The notes under the pieces: generated by a model
Databases searched by the model: none
What the model was told of the DNA's origin: nothing
The model's input: the letters and a program-made list of their open reading frames with translations, nothing else
Assembly (NCBI GenBank): GCA_026168455.1
Contig: CM047427.1
Span: 45,610,558 to 45,674,557 of the forward strand
Direction: 5' to 3'
DNA: 64,000 nt
Source: Theocolax elegans
Lineage: Eukaryota; Arthropoda; Insecta; Hymenoptera; Cerocephalidae
Made by a program: the position numbers and the translations under genes
Shown: positions 10,235 to 21,900 of the stretch, in pieces
Layout: the number at the start of each line of letters is the position of its first letter
Numbering within the stretch: the stretch's first letter is position 1

Positions 10235-11995
10235 ATGGAGAAGATTATGTGCGCATTTTCCATCGTGATTCACGTTGTGATTGCGACGACTCAAAATAAG
10301 GCAATTGTAACAGAGCGAAATAACCCCGGAATCATTTTTAATCGATTGCAAAAAATAGACTTTATTAAACAAGAATGGTGTATAATAACTACAATTGACA
10401 CGCAGAAAGTTTTCGGAATCCAAGAAAATTTTACAAAAATAATACAAGATATTGTACAATCCGACACGTATACAAGGCTAAAGGACGCGATAACGATAAG
10501 CAGAATTTATTTATTACAAGAAAAAATGCGCGAGTTCTCTAGAATAAGAGACGCTTATATCACTTCAGCGACTTCATATTCGTCGGGAGACGAAGTTTTA
10601 GATAAGGGGGGGGGGGACGAAAACGCATTTACAAAAAATTCATCACTAGCTATAGTATCAATTATTACGCAAATGAGACATCACTCTCGAGAAGCAATGT
10701 TAGGAAGAGGTACAGCAAAGGCATACATAGATAATGAAATCATGCAAACTTTAGAAAAAATGTCTGTAGAAATGAAGCAACTGGAAGCGATATTACAAAT
10801 ACTACAAGGAGAAAAAGGAGTAATAGATATTGACAAATCAAGAATTGAGGAAACAATCAATCTAGCATTACAAAATTTGGATAGTTACTTGGATATAGCC
10901 AACACGATAACAAGTTTATTGTCAACAACAAAGTTTTCCGGCGCTACAAGAAATTTAAGAATTATTTTAAAAATGATAGAAAAAGTATCCGAAACCAAGA
11001 GTCCGGTAAAAATTGAACAAATAAATGCGGCGATAATTGCCGACTTCGCTCCAAGAGAATTAACAATTTATAAAGATCACATAATTATGCAAATAATAAT
11101 ACCAATGGTAGAAAAGGAAACGCACACTTTGTACAAAATGCTACCAGTGCCAGTTTTCCAACAAGGGGATTTAATCCATAATGCAGCGTACATTCAACCC
11201 AGGGACGATTTTATAGCCTCTCTTCCCAACGGGGAAAAACACACCTTTTTAAGTACAACACAGCTGTCGAGATGCATTAAATTACAGAGGAATTATATAT
11301 GCGTAAGGGAAAACCCTGTGCATCTCCAACGAGAGTGTGAAAGCAAATTATTACTGGAACAAGACTATGCAACTTTTAGTTCATGTAGAATTAATTTTAT
11401 GAAAGGCAAGAACTTATACATCATTAAAACTGCTCATCCAAGACACTATGTTTACTCAGTCGCAAAGCCTACACTCGTAAATGTATTTTGTCCAGGATTC
11501 GAGGAGACATACACTTTTCAACAAGCAGGAACGATTTCCCTCTCAGCGGGCTGCCACTTTAAGGTTCACGATAACATCTACTACGCTTCAAAGCTGCTGG
11601 TGAGAGAAAAGGACACGTACTATTTACCACCATTGCAGTTGATCGGAGCAGGAAAAAACCTTTCGAGCGATTTAAAACCGGATAAAACTATTAATGTTAA
11701 AATTGAAAATCAAATAACTGATGCTTACTTACATGGAATGGTTATTATACTAATGCTTTTTGCCGGATGCTTAATACTATGTCGATATATTTTCCAAAAA
11801 TGTATTAGGAAATCAAGAAAAGACAAAGTAGAGTACGTTCCAATGCGACCAGTTGATCCGACAATACAATGGAATTTCTTACCTCGAGAACACGTATATG
11901 CAACTCCGAGAACACCACCCAAGACGTATGAACCAGAACCACCTCCGAACACGCCAGTTTTATCCGAGAAAACTGAACCAAGTAACAATGTTTAA
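10235..11995 (+). CDS. env: Errantivirus / baculovirus-F-like envelope glycoprotein, intact ORF
   Basis: The 586-residue ORF has a hydrophobic signal-like N-terminus (residues ~5-18) and a long ectodomain with heptad-like helices at ~100-300. Cysteines concentrate in the second half (for example SRCIKLQRNYICV and SAGCHFKV). One transmembrane helix lies at ~501-519, followed by a basic stop-transfer (KCIRKSRK) and a ~65-residue Pro-rich tail. This layout fits the envelope of Gypsy errantiviruses, related to baculovirus F, which mediates membrane fusion. I see no canonical RXXR furin site. A run of eleven G (10606-10616) encodes Gly-Gly-Gly in frame. The chosen ATG lies six bases after a good splice acceptor. 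It is the only long envelope frame here without a break. Assignment is by architecture, not by search. Confidence 0.65.
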   Translation: MEKIMCAFSIVIHVVIATTQNKAIVTERNNPGIIFNRLQKIDFIKQEWCIITTIDTQKVFGIQENFTKIIQDIVQSDTYTRLKDAITISRIYLLQEKMREFSRIRDAYITSATSYSSGDEVLDKGGGDENAFTKNSSLAIVSIITQMRHHSREAMLGRGTAKAYIDNEIMQTLEKMSVEMKQLEAILQILQGEKGVIDIDKSRIEETINLALQNLDSYLDIANTITSLLSTTKFSGATRNLRIILKMIEKVSETKSPVKIEQINAAIIADFAPRELTIYKDHIIMQIIIPMVEKETHTLYKMLPVPVFQQGDLIHNAAYIQPRDDFIASLPNGEKHTFLSTTQLSRCIKLQRNYICVRENPVHLQRECESKLLLEQDYATFSSCRINFMKGKNLYIIKTAHPRHYVYSVAKPTLVNVFCPGFEETYTFQQAGTISLSAGCHFKVHDNIYYASKLLVREKDTYYLPPLQLIGAGKNLSSDLKPDKTINVKIENQITDAYLHGMVIILMLFAGCLILCRYIFQKCIRKSRKDKVEYVPMRPVDPTIQWNFLPREHVYATPRTPPKTYEPEPPPNTPVLSEKTEPSNNV

Positions 11996-12275
11996 GGCAT
12001 TTAAAAATGACTTATAATTAACAATTACTTATTATAATAAAATATATAATGTAAACAGTATGCTCGCTTATCATTTAAATATAAATATTTGTTTATAAAT
12101 AAATTATAATAACTTTCGAACTTGCGCAATAAGTAAATATATGTATATGAATAGGATGTAGATTATAAAAAAAACCCTTGATTTTATCTATTTCTTTTTA
12201 TCCAATCCAGGGCTTTCCCTGAATCATAATTAAGTCACGGGGGTGGAGAAAACATAAAATCCAACAGTACCAGCC
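11996..12275. other. AT-rich spacer after env
   Basis: Non-coding, with AATAAA-like signals near 12037 and 12099. It becomes GC-richer from about 12200, leading into a TATA box. Confidence 0.6.
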
Positions 12276-12284
12276 TATAAATAG
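12276..12284 (+). promoter_or_regulatory. TATA box (TATAAATAG) upstream of the eight-Cys ORF
   Basis: TATAAATAG lies 75 bases before the ATG at 12359, with a GC-richer leader between. The same nine bases occur in the downstream LTR at 13622. The spacing suits a transcription start near 12310 and a ~50-base 5' UTR. No initiator could be proven. Confidence 0.5.
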
Positions 12285-12358
12285 GGGGGTTTCACGCTTG
12301 ACAATCTATTCTTACTTGTAGCAACAACACGGCCACACGTCAACCCTCACACACCAAG

Positions 12359-13021
12359 ATGAGCAACGACAACTGGGATATGGAAATAGAACTCGATTCG
12401 TCAGTGGGATGGATGACGGAACGACGTGCTTTAAGAAAAACGACAGTCCTGTGGCAGTTTCTAAGAAAATATTTTTCTTTATGGGTATACATAATGAGAG
12501 ACGGTCAAGTACGACGAACCACTCGTGCCCGGATAGGAATAGCCGGACACCACTACCCAGCATACACTGCTGATGAGAGAATAGCCAGCCAATGGTGGCA
12601 TACACAACATGTACAAGAGAGGATCTACAATGATTTGGATCCAAATACGGTACGGTACCACAGGCAGAAGTACCGTAGTTTTCTGGAAAAGGTAATGGAC
12701 GGATTACTGGAGCCAGGAGTAACAAACCATTGGGACAGCGACCTAAACCTAGAGGGATTATCCCTCTTAAATTACGGCAGCACGGAAGAAGTCGAACGAC
12801 CGGCTCGTTGCGTGGAATGCGGTTTGAGGGTGAAGAACACGCGGCATTATTGCCCGCGATGCGAGTTCATTGGCCGATTCGACATCCCCAGATACCAAGG
12901 ATTGAATTGTTGGTGCATCTGGGAATACGGAGACTTATCACTCCACGTCTGTGACTCATGCAAGGAGGAAGTATACGACCTCCTCAGAAGACAAAGAAGG
13001 ATAGCTGGACAAGAGTATTGA
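12359..13021 (+). CDS. Unidentified 220-residue protein with a C-terminal eight-cysteine (zinc-finger-like) module
   Basis: An intact ATG-to-TGA frame. The N-terminal 150 residues have no cysteine and are rich in Trp, Arg and Tyr. The C-terminal module has all eight cysteines spaced CX2C-X10-CX2C-X15-CXC-X11-CX2C (151, 154, 165, 168, 184, 186, 198, 201), enough for two zinc ions in a ribbon or cross-brace fold. There is no signal peptide or membrane segment, so a cytoplasmic or nuclear protein is likely. Base use is clearly more GC-rich than the surrounding AT-rich DNA and unlike the neighbouring env. It lies between env and the polypurine tract/LTR and has its own TATA box. That position would suit a retroviral 3' accessory gene, but a captured viral or host gene is equally possible. 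I do not recognise the family. Confidence 0.6.
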   Translation: MSNDNWDMEIELDSSVGWMTERRALRKTTVLWQFLRKYFSLWVYIMRDGQVRRTTRARIGIAGHHYPAYTADERIASQWWHTQHVQERIYNDLDPNTVRYHRQKYRSFLEKVMDGLLEPGVTNHWDSDLNLEGLSLLNYGSTEEVERPARCVECGLRVKNTRHYCPRCEFIGRFDIPRYQGLNCWCIWEYGDLSLHVCDSCKEEVYDLLRRQRRIAGQEY

Positions 13022-13369
13022 CAAATGCATGATTTTTTCCTTTAGCTTTTCCTTCCTCATGTTTATTCTCATTTCTCTCCTTCTTCCTCTTTTTAGATTT
13101 ACTAGAATAAATGCACAAATGAAAGAAAAATAAAAAAATATATTCATATGCATATATGTATTTATAAACAAAATACAATAATATATATATATATATATAC
13201 CAATTTATGTAGCGATAATTGTAATATCTAGTTTTTAAGAAAAAAAAAAAATAAAATAAATAAATAAATAATAAACAAACAAAAAAATAAACAAAAAAAA
13301 CAACAAACAAACAAAAAACAAACAAGACAACAAACGTGTGGACGTTTACGCCTGGCGTTAAACTTCTCT
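13022..13369. other. AT-rich segment with simple repeats before the LTR
   Basis: It contains a (TA)n run near 13180-13200 and a long A-rich stretch of AAAC/AAAT units at 13238-13325. The reverse-strand frames here are T/F/Y-rich translations of simple repeats, not genes. Confidence 0.75.
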
Positions 13370-13380
13370 AAGGGGAGAGG
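13370..13380 (+). other. Polypurine tract
   Basis: AAGGGGAGAGG directly precedes TGTCGCG, the start of the LTR. A purine-only tract abutting a TG-starting repeat is the standard plus-strand primer of LTR elements and fixes the element as plus-strand. Confidence 0.7.
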
Positions 13381-14128
13381 TGTCGCGTCATGATAGACGC
13401 AACGTACACACATGCGCGTACACATACACACACACATACGCACACACGTGCGCACACATTTAATACGTAAAGTAGGATGTCCTCGTCAAAGACAGGAACC
13501 GCCTTGAAAAATTCTAGCCAATAACTTAATTAGGTCACGCATGACAAAGAATAAATTAATTAAGTAAATGTACAATATTTGATTGGTCAAGAGGAACCAA
13601 AACTCCACCCCAAACCCTTGATATAAATAGGGATGTCGCGCAGGGGTGTGCGCTCTTGATCTTTAGTCTTTTCTCGAGTAAGGTAAACTCCTGTATCCAA
13701 AACTTAACGCGAAATAAAGCAAGAAATCGAAAGTCATTGTTCAGTATCTTTAAACCTGCAAACACCAGTCTTTTTCCTATTCCCTTTAAAATCCAAATTA
13801 GTCTATACCGCATTTCTATTGTAAGGGAGTCTCTGTATCGAGGATCAACGAGAGCGAGAAAGACAGCCGAGCAGTTGCAGCCACCGGTCAACCGTAGATC
13901 TCCCGCCCGATAAGGTTGGTTGTTTTCCTTTCCTCGCCTTCACTCATTGTTGCACCTCGGGCTTACCCATGCACGTAAATTTCGGAAGGGTCTATGACCT
14001 GTGCTATACCGAGGAGAATTGCCACCCATCCTTGACGCTATACGCGTACTAAAACGGGGAACTTCTATTTTTAATTTAAATTCAGTCTATTTAATTTTTC
14101 TACGTTACGTCTACCCTAGGACGTAACA
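13381..14128 (+). mobile_element. 3' LTR (748 bp) of the plus-strand retroelement
   Basis: It begins TGTCGCG just after a polypurine tract and ends CGTAACA, giving TGT...ACA termini. Inside are a (CA)n tract (13406-13456), an inverted CCAAT-like GATTGGTCAA at 13581, TATAAATAG at 13622-13630 and AATAAA at 13713-13718, so U3, R and U5 can be placed in order. The 5' partner is not in the window and must lie to the left if it exists. A short open frame inside (13656-13913) is not convincing. Confidence 0.65.
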
Positions 14129-15193
14129 TAATATTCAAAAATAAAAAAACCGCAGGTGCAGTTAGATGTCTAATATAGGTGCTAGCGCGCATTATACTTG
14201 CGTTGGTTGCGCTACCGCGCACCTTGATGTACAAAAAAATATTATTATCTATATCTTTACAAAAAATATTTTTATATACATTATTTGATTCACTTCTAAG
14301 TATCTAAGTTGGATAATTACATTTCATTAATTACTTGAAATAACATGTCAAATTACTTTTATCAAACGATAAATTATTTGTTAAATAAACAAGTTTTTAT
14401 TTCAAATATTTACTACATATTATTACTTCAAATAAAATTTTCAGTATATGGTTTAAATATAAATTTTAAATGTAATTTTTTAAAATACGTTATAACAATA
14501 TTTAAATCGATTTATGAAAAGATATTATCTACGCACAACAGAAATTTTAATTGAACAATTTATTGAAGTAAAAATTATCAATGAACGCCATCTAATCAAT
14601 GCATATCGAATTACAAATTACCGACATAGTGAGCTGCCCCCTCCATGAATTTCAAAAGCTAAAGAGTGGCTCTGATTGGTGGGCGGAAAAACGTCACATC
14701 GTCCTCTCATTGGTAGGCGGTTTGTTCCCTGGGCGAAATGATCCCCATTCGATTTTACTATGATTTGGAAAAAAAATCTTGTTAATTAAAAATCTTACAT
14801 CTTTGTTATCATAAAAATATCGTTGAAATATTTTATTGTTATATTTCTATAATAATTTCTCTACGATAGAAAGCAAAATCTTTCTGTATTATTGATATAT
14901 AAGTTTTCTTAATCCTTGTACAAAACAAAAATAAGATATAAGACGACGATTTTTCGATTTTGGCGATTAAAGCAAAAGATGTGAAATAATTGTGAATCTT
15001 AATGTAAAATATTTCCTTAATATTTCACAAAATATTACACTGGAGCATTACGGTAATATTAATGAAATATTTCACTGGATCTATTGAAGTAGGTATTTGA
15101 AATATTTTATCAATATTTCTCGAAATATTACATTGCAACGATCGATTTCGATGAATAAACCAAGATGTTAATTAATGGCGACGTGTCGATGAC
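14129..15193. other. AT-rich intergenic DNA
   Basis: No supportable gene; a 69-codon frame at 14345 is Ile/Tyr/Asn-rich chance coding. There are two direct repeats of ATTGGT[G/A]GGCGG (14675-14686 and 14709-14720) flanking ACGTCAC. A cluster of AATATTTC motifs occurs at 15000-15150. Confidence 0.6.
14675..14720. promoter_or_regulatory. Paired CCAAT/GC-box-like motifs with a CRE-like site
   Basis: Two copies of ATTGGT[G/A]GGCGG lie 34 bases apart with AACGTCAC between them. Read on the minus strand these are CCGCC-[C/T]-ACCAAT, that is, a GC box next to a CCAAT box. No gene adjoining them could be identified, so promoter function is only a suggestion. Confidence 0.25.
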
Positions 15194-15259
15194 TTTTGCC
15201 ATCCTTCTCTGGTTACTCTACTCGTCAATGGTTAGTATAACCTGAGGAGGATGGCAAAA
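15194..15259. other. 66-nt imperfect hairpin, pre-miRNA-like
   Basis: Arms TTTTGCCATCC...GGTTA and its near-complement pair over ~28 positions with a few mismatches and a loop of ~8-10 nt. Stem length and total length match animal pre-miRNAs, but a decayed short inverted-repeat element would look the same. Either strand could be the transcribed one. Confidence 0.35.
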
Positions 15260-15979
15260 ATTTCGAGCTTACATTTAAACCTAATAGGACAATATTACAG
15301 AACGATTTTTTTCTAAATAAACGACTGCAAATTGTATATGCACTATCCGTTTCAATTCTGATATTATATTATTAATTAGAAAAAAATTTTACAACATTTC
15401 AAAAATTTGTATACCTATATACATTTAGAAATTGGATTAATTATCCTAAAAAATTGTATTTAATTCTTCATTTAATGTGATTCTTTATTCTTGTTTAGAA
15501 ATCTTCTATCTACATAATATTAAAATTTTATAAGTGAAATTGTGAATTTTTCTGTAAAAAAACCCTTATACTGTAAAAAATATTTAGTGAATGTCATTTT
15601 TTATGAGTCCATTGTGATCGCATTGATATGAGGATAAATTTACCACTATTACAAATTTTTTAAAGAGTCGTCTGTTATTAGTTTTTTGGCTTGGAAGTAT
15701 CAGTAGTCAGCGTACGTACGTACGTACGTACAACTTTTTATACATACATTTTACGATTAATTATTACAATTGCACAACCGATAATTAATTTTGTTGTCAA
15801 CAATTAATTGTCGTGGTGCCAGGTATAAACCATATGTATTCAAAAATTATAATAAATATATATTATTTGTAATATTAATAACAAATTATATTTAGAAATA
15901 TATCTAAAATAAGCATTTTTCTGTGAATTCACATTTTACTGTAAATAATTATATAAATAAACAATATCTTTTTTAGACT
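15260..15979. other. AT-rich spacer left of the satellite
   Basis: No gene seen. It contains a GTAC microsatellite (15713-15730) and short inverted ATTAATTGT motifs near 15780-15810. Confidence 0.7.
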
Positions 15980-18900
15980 TTATGTGTCCCTGGAATTATG
16001 ACAAACAGTTCCAAGATCTTTCGGGAATTTCGGAGGAAATTCGGGATGAGTCGACTGATTACGGGGTTTCCTGGATATTTCGGGAATTTCTGAAATATTT
16101 CAGAAAGACTCCACTAATTACGGGATATCCTGGATATTTCGGGAATATATGAGGAATTTCGTGATGACTCTAGCAATTACGGGAATTCCTGGATCTTTCG
16201 GGAATTTCTAAGGTATTTAGAGATGACGCTACCAATTACGGGAATTTCTGGATATTTCGGGAATTTCTGGAAAAATTCGGGATGACTACTAATTACGGGA
16301 TTTCTTGGATATTCCGGAAATTTCTCAAATATTTCATAAAGGCTCCACTAATTACGGGATTTTCTGGATATTTCGGGAATATCTGAGCAATTTCGTGATG
16401 ATTCTACCAATTACGGGATTTCCTGGATCTTTCGGTAATAGCTGAGGTATTTAAAAAATAACTCCACTAATTATGGTATTTCCTGGATATTTCGAGAATT
16501 TCTGTGGTATTTTTGGTTAACTCTACAAATTAAGGGATTTCCTGGATATTTCGGGTATTTCTGAGGAATTTCTGGATAACTCTACTAATTACGAGATTTC
16601 CAGGATATTTCGGGAATTTCTGAGATATTGTGGAATGACGCTACTAATTACGGAATTTCCTTGATATTTCGGGAATATCTGAGGAAATTCGTGATGACTC
16701 TACCAATTATGAGATTTCCTGGATCTTTCGGGAATTTCTGAGGAAATTCGGGATAACACCAATAATAACGGAATTTCCTGGATATTTCGGGAATTTCTGA
16801 GTTATTTCTGGATAACTCCACTAATTACGGGATTTTCTGGATCTTTCGGGAATATCTGAGCAATTTCGTGATGATTCTACCAATTACGGGATTTCCTGGA
16901 TCTTTCGGTAATAGCTGAGGTATTTAAAAAATAACTCCACTAATTATGGTATTTCCTGGATATTTCGAGAATTTCTGTGGTATTTTTGGTTAACTCTACA
17001 AATTAAGGGATTTCCTGGATATTTCGGGTATTTCTGAGGAATTTCTGGATAACTCTACTAATTACGGGATTTCCTGGATATTCGGGAATTTCTGAGATAT
17101 TGTGGAATGACGCTACTAATTACGGAATTTCCTTGATATTTCGGGAATATCTGAGGAAATTCGTGATGACTCTACCAATTATGAGATTTCCTGGATCTTT
17201 CGGGAATTTCTGAGGAAATTCGGGATAACACCAATAATAACGGAATTTCCTGGATATTTCGGGAATTTCTGAGTTATTTCTGGATAACTCTACTAAATAA
17301 GGGATTTCCTGGATATTTCGGGAATATCTGAGGAAATTCGTGATGATTCTACCATTTACGGGATTTCCTGGATATTTCGGGACTTTCTGAGGTATTTCTG
17401 GATAACTCTACAAATTACGGAATTTCCTGGATATTTCGATAATTTCTGAAATATTTCAGAAAGACTCCACTAATTACGGAATTTCCTGGATATTTCGGGA
17501 ATTTCTGATGTATTTCGGGATCGCTCTACTAATTACGGGATTTCCAGGATATTTCGGAAATTTCTGAGTAAATTCGGGATAACACCAATAATAACGGGAT
17601 TTTCTGGAAATTTCGGGAATTTCTGAAAAAATTCGGGATGACTAATAATTACGGAATTTCCTGGATCTTTCGGGAATTCCTGAGGTATTTCTGGATCACT
17701 CTACTAATTACGGGGTTTCCTGGATCTTTCGGGAATTTCTGAAATATTTCAGAAAGACTCCACTAATTACGGAATTTCCGGGATATTTCGGGAATTTCTG
17801 AGGTATTTCTGGATCACTCTACTAATTACGGGATTTCCAGGATATTTCGGAAATTTCTTAGTAAATTCGGGATGATTCTACCAATTACGAGATTTCCTGG
17901 ATCTTTCGGTAATTGCTGAGGTATTTCGGGATGATTCTACCTATTACGGGATTTCCTGGACATTACGCGAATTTCTGTGGAAATTCGGGATGAATCTACT
18001 AATTACGGAATTTCCTGTATATTTCGGGAATTTCTGAAATATTTCTGAGAGACTCCACTAATTACGGGATTTCCTGGATATTTCGGGAATTTCTGAGGAA
18101 TTTCTGGATAACTCTACAAATTAAGGGATTTCCTGGATATTTCGGGAATATCTGAGGTATTTCGAAATGTCTCCACTAATTGTGGTATTTCCTGGATATT
18201 TCGGAAATTTATGATTTATTTCGGGATGACGCTACTAATTACGGGATTTCCTGCATATTTCGGGAATTTCTGAGGTATTTCTGGATAACTCTACAAATTA
18301 AGGGTTTTCCTGGATAATTCGGGAATTTCTGAAATATTTCAGAAAGACTCCACTAATTACGGAATTTCCTGGATATTTCGGGAATTTCTGAGGTATTTCT
18401 GGATCACTCTACTAATTACGGGATTTCCAGGATATTTCGGAAATTTCTGAGTAAATTCGGGATAACACCAATAATAACGGTTTTTTCTGGAAATTTCGGG
18501 AATTTCTGAAAAAATTCGGGATGACTAATAATTACGGGATTTTCTGGATATTTCGGGAATATCTGAGGAATTTCGTGACGATTCTACCAATTACGAGATT
18601 TCCTGGATCTTTCGGTAATTGCTGAGGTATTTAAAAAAAAACTCCACAAATTATGGTATTTCCTGGATATTTCGAGAATTTCTGTGGTATTTTTGGATAA
18701 CTCTACAAATTAAGGGATTTCCTGGATATTTGGGGAATTTCTGAGGTATATCTGGAAAACTATACTAATTACGGGATTTCCAGGATATTTCGGGAATTTC
18801 TGAGATATTTTGGAATGACGCTACTAATTACGGGATTTCCTTGATATGTCGGGAATATCTGAGGAAATTCGTGATGACTCTACCAATTACGGGATTACCT

Positions 18901-21900
18901 GGATCTTTCGGGAATTTCTGAGGAAATGCGGGATAACACTAATAATAACTGAATTTCCTGGATCTTTCGGGAATTTCTGAGGTATTTCTGGATAACTCTA
19001 CTAAATAAGGGATTTCCTGGATATTTCGGGAATTTCTGAAGTATTTCAGAAAGACTCCACTAATTACGGGATTTTCTGGATATTTCGGGAATATCTGAGG
19101 AATTTCGTGATGACTAATAATTACGGAATTTCCTGGATCTTTCGGGAATTCCTGAGGTATTTCGAGATGACGGTACCAATTACGGGAATTTCTGGATATT
19201 TCGGGAATTTCTCAAATATTTCATAAAGACTCCACTAATTACGGGATTTTTTGTATATTTCGGGAATATCTGAGGAAATTCGTGATGATTCTACCAATTA
19301 CGGGATTTCCAGGATCTTTCGGGAATTGCTGAGGTATTTCGGGATGACGTTACTAATTACGGAATTTCTTGGATATTTCGGGAATTTCTGAAATATTTCA
19401 CAAAGACTCCATTAATTACGGAATTTCCTGGATGTTTCGGGAATTTCTGAGGTATTTCTGGATCACTCTACTAATTACGGGATTTCCAGGATATTTCGGC
19501 AATTTCTGAGTAAATTCGGGATAACACCAATAATAACGGGATTTTCTGGAAATTTCGGGAATTTCTGAAAAAATTCGGGATGACTAATAATTACGGAATT
19601 TCCTGGATCTTTCGGGAATTCCTGAGGTATTTCGAGATGACGCTACCAATTACGGGAATTTCTGGATATTTCGGGAATTTCTCAAATATTTCATAAAGGC
19701 TCCACTAATTACGGGATTTTCGGATATTTCGGGAATATCTGTGGAAATTCGTGATGATTCTACCAATTACGGGATTTCCAGGATCTTTCGGGAATTACTG
19801 AGGTATTTCTGGATCACTGTACTAATTACGGGGTTTCCTGGATCTTTCGGGAATTTCTGAAATATTTCAGAAAGACTCCACTAATTACGGAATTTCCGGG
19901 ATATTTCGGGAATTTCTGAGGTATTTCTGGATAACTCTACTAATTACGGGATTTCCAGGATATTTCGGAAATTTCTTAGTAAATTCGGGATGATTCTACC
20001 AATTCCGAGATTTCCTGGATCTTTCGGTAATTGCTGAGGTATTTCGGGATGATTCTACCTATTACGGGATTTCCTGGATATTACGCGAATTTCTGTGGAA
20101 ATTCGGGATGAATCTACTAATTACGGAATTTCCTGTATATTTCGGGAATTTCTGAAATATTTCTGAGAGACTCCACTAATTACGGGATTTCCTGGATATT
20201 TCGGGAATTTCTGAGGAATTTCTGGATAACTCTACAAATTAAGGGATTTCCTGGATATTTCGGGAATATCTGAGGTATTTCGAAATGTCTCCACTAATTG
20301 TGGTATTTCCTGGATATTTCGGAAATTTATGATTTATTTCGGGATGACGCTACTAATTACGGGATTTCCTGCATATTTCGGGAATTTCTGAGGTATTTCT
20401 GGATAACTCTACAAATTAAGGGTTTTCCTGGATAATTCGGGAATTTCTGAAATATTTCAGAAAGACTCCACTAATTACGGAATTTCCTGGATATTTCGGG
20501 AATTTCTGAGGTATTTCTGGATCACTCTACTAATTACGGGATTTCCAGGATATTTCGGAAATTTCTGAGTAAATTCGGGATAACACCAATAATAACGGTT
20601 TTTTCTGGAAATTTCGGGAATTTCTGAAAAAATTCGGGATGACTAATAATTACGGGATTTTCTGGATATTTCGGGAATATCTGAGGAATTTCGTGACGAT
20701 TCTACCAATTACGAGATTTCCTGGATCTTCGGTAATTGCTGAGGTATTTAAAAAAAACGCTACTAATTACGGGATTTCCTGCATATTTCGGGAATTTCTG
20801 AGGTATTTCTGGATAACTCTACAAATTAAGGGTTTTCCTGGATAATTCGGGAATTTCTGAAATATTTCAGAAAGACTCCACTAATTACGGAATTTCCTGG
20901 ATATTTCGGGAATTTCTGAGGTATTTCTGGATCACTCTACTAATTACGGGATTTCCAGGATATTTCGGAAATTTCTGAGTAAATTCGGGATAACACCAAT
21001 AATAACGGTTTTTTCTGGAAATTTCGGGAATTTCTGAAAAAATTCGGGATGACTAATAATTACGGGATTTTCTGGATATTTCGGGAATATCTGAGGAATT
21101 TCGTGACGATTCTACCAATTACGAGATTTCCTGGATCTATCGGTAATTGCTGAGGTATTTAAAAAAAACTCCACAAATTATGGTATTTCCTGGATATTTC
21201 GAGAATTTCTGTGGTATTTTTGGATAACTCTACAAATTAAGGGATTTCCTGGATATTTGGGGAATTTCTGAGGTATATCTGGAAAACTATACTAATTACG
21301 GGATTTCCAGGATATTTCGGGAATTTCTGAGATATTTTGGAATGACGCTACTAATTACGGGATTTCCTTGATATGTCGGGAATATCTGAGGAAATTCGTG
21401 ATGACTCTACCAATTACGGGATTACCTGGATCTTTCGGGAATTTCTGAGGAAATTCGGGATAACACTAATAATAACTGAATTTCCTGGATCTTTCGGGAA
21501 TTTCTGAGGTATTTCTGGATAACTCTACTAAATAAGGGATTTCCTGGATATTTCGGGAATTTCTGAAGTATTTCAGAAAGACTCCACTAATTACGGGATT
21601 TTCTGGATATTTCGGGAATATCTGAGGAATTTCGTGATGACTAATAATTACGGAATTTCCTGGATCTTTCGGGAATTCCTGAGGTATTTCGAGATGACGG
21701 TACCAATTACGGGAATTTCTGGATATTTCGGGAATTTCTCAAATATTTCATAAAGACTCCACTAATTACGGGATTTTTTGTATATTTCGGGAATATCTGA
21801 GGAAATTCGTGATGATTCTACCAATTACGGGATTTCCAGGATCTTTCGGGAATTGCTGAGGTATTTCGGGATGACGTTACTAATTACGGAATTTCTTGGA

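Noticed and set aside
14345..14554. 69-codon ORF in the spacer
   Set aside because: Ile/Tyr/Asn/Phe-rich chance frame in AT-rich DNA with no supporting signal.
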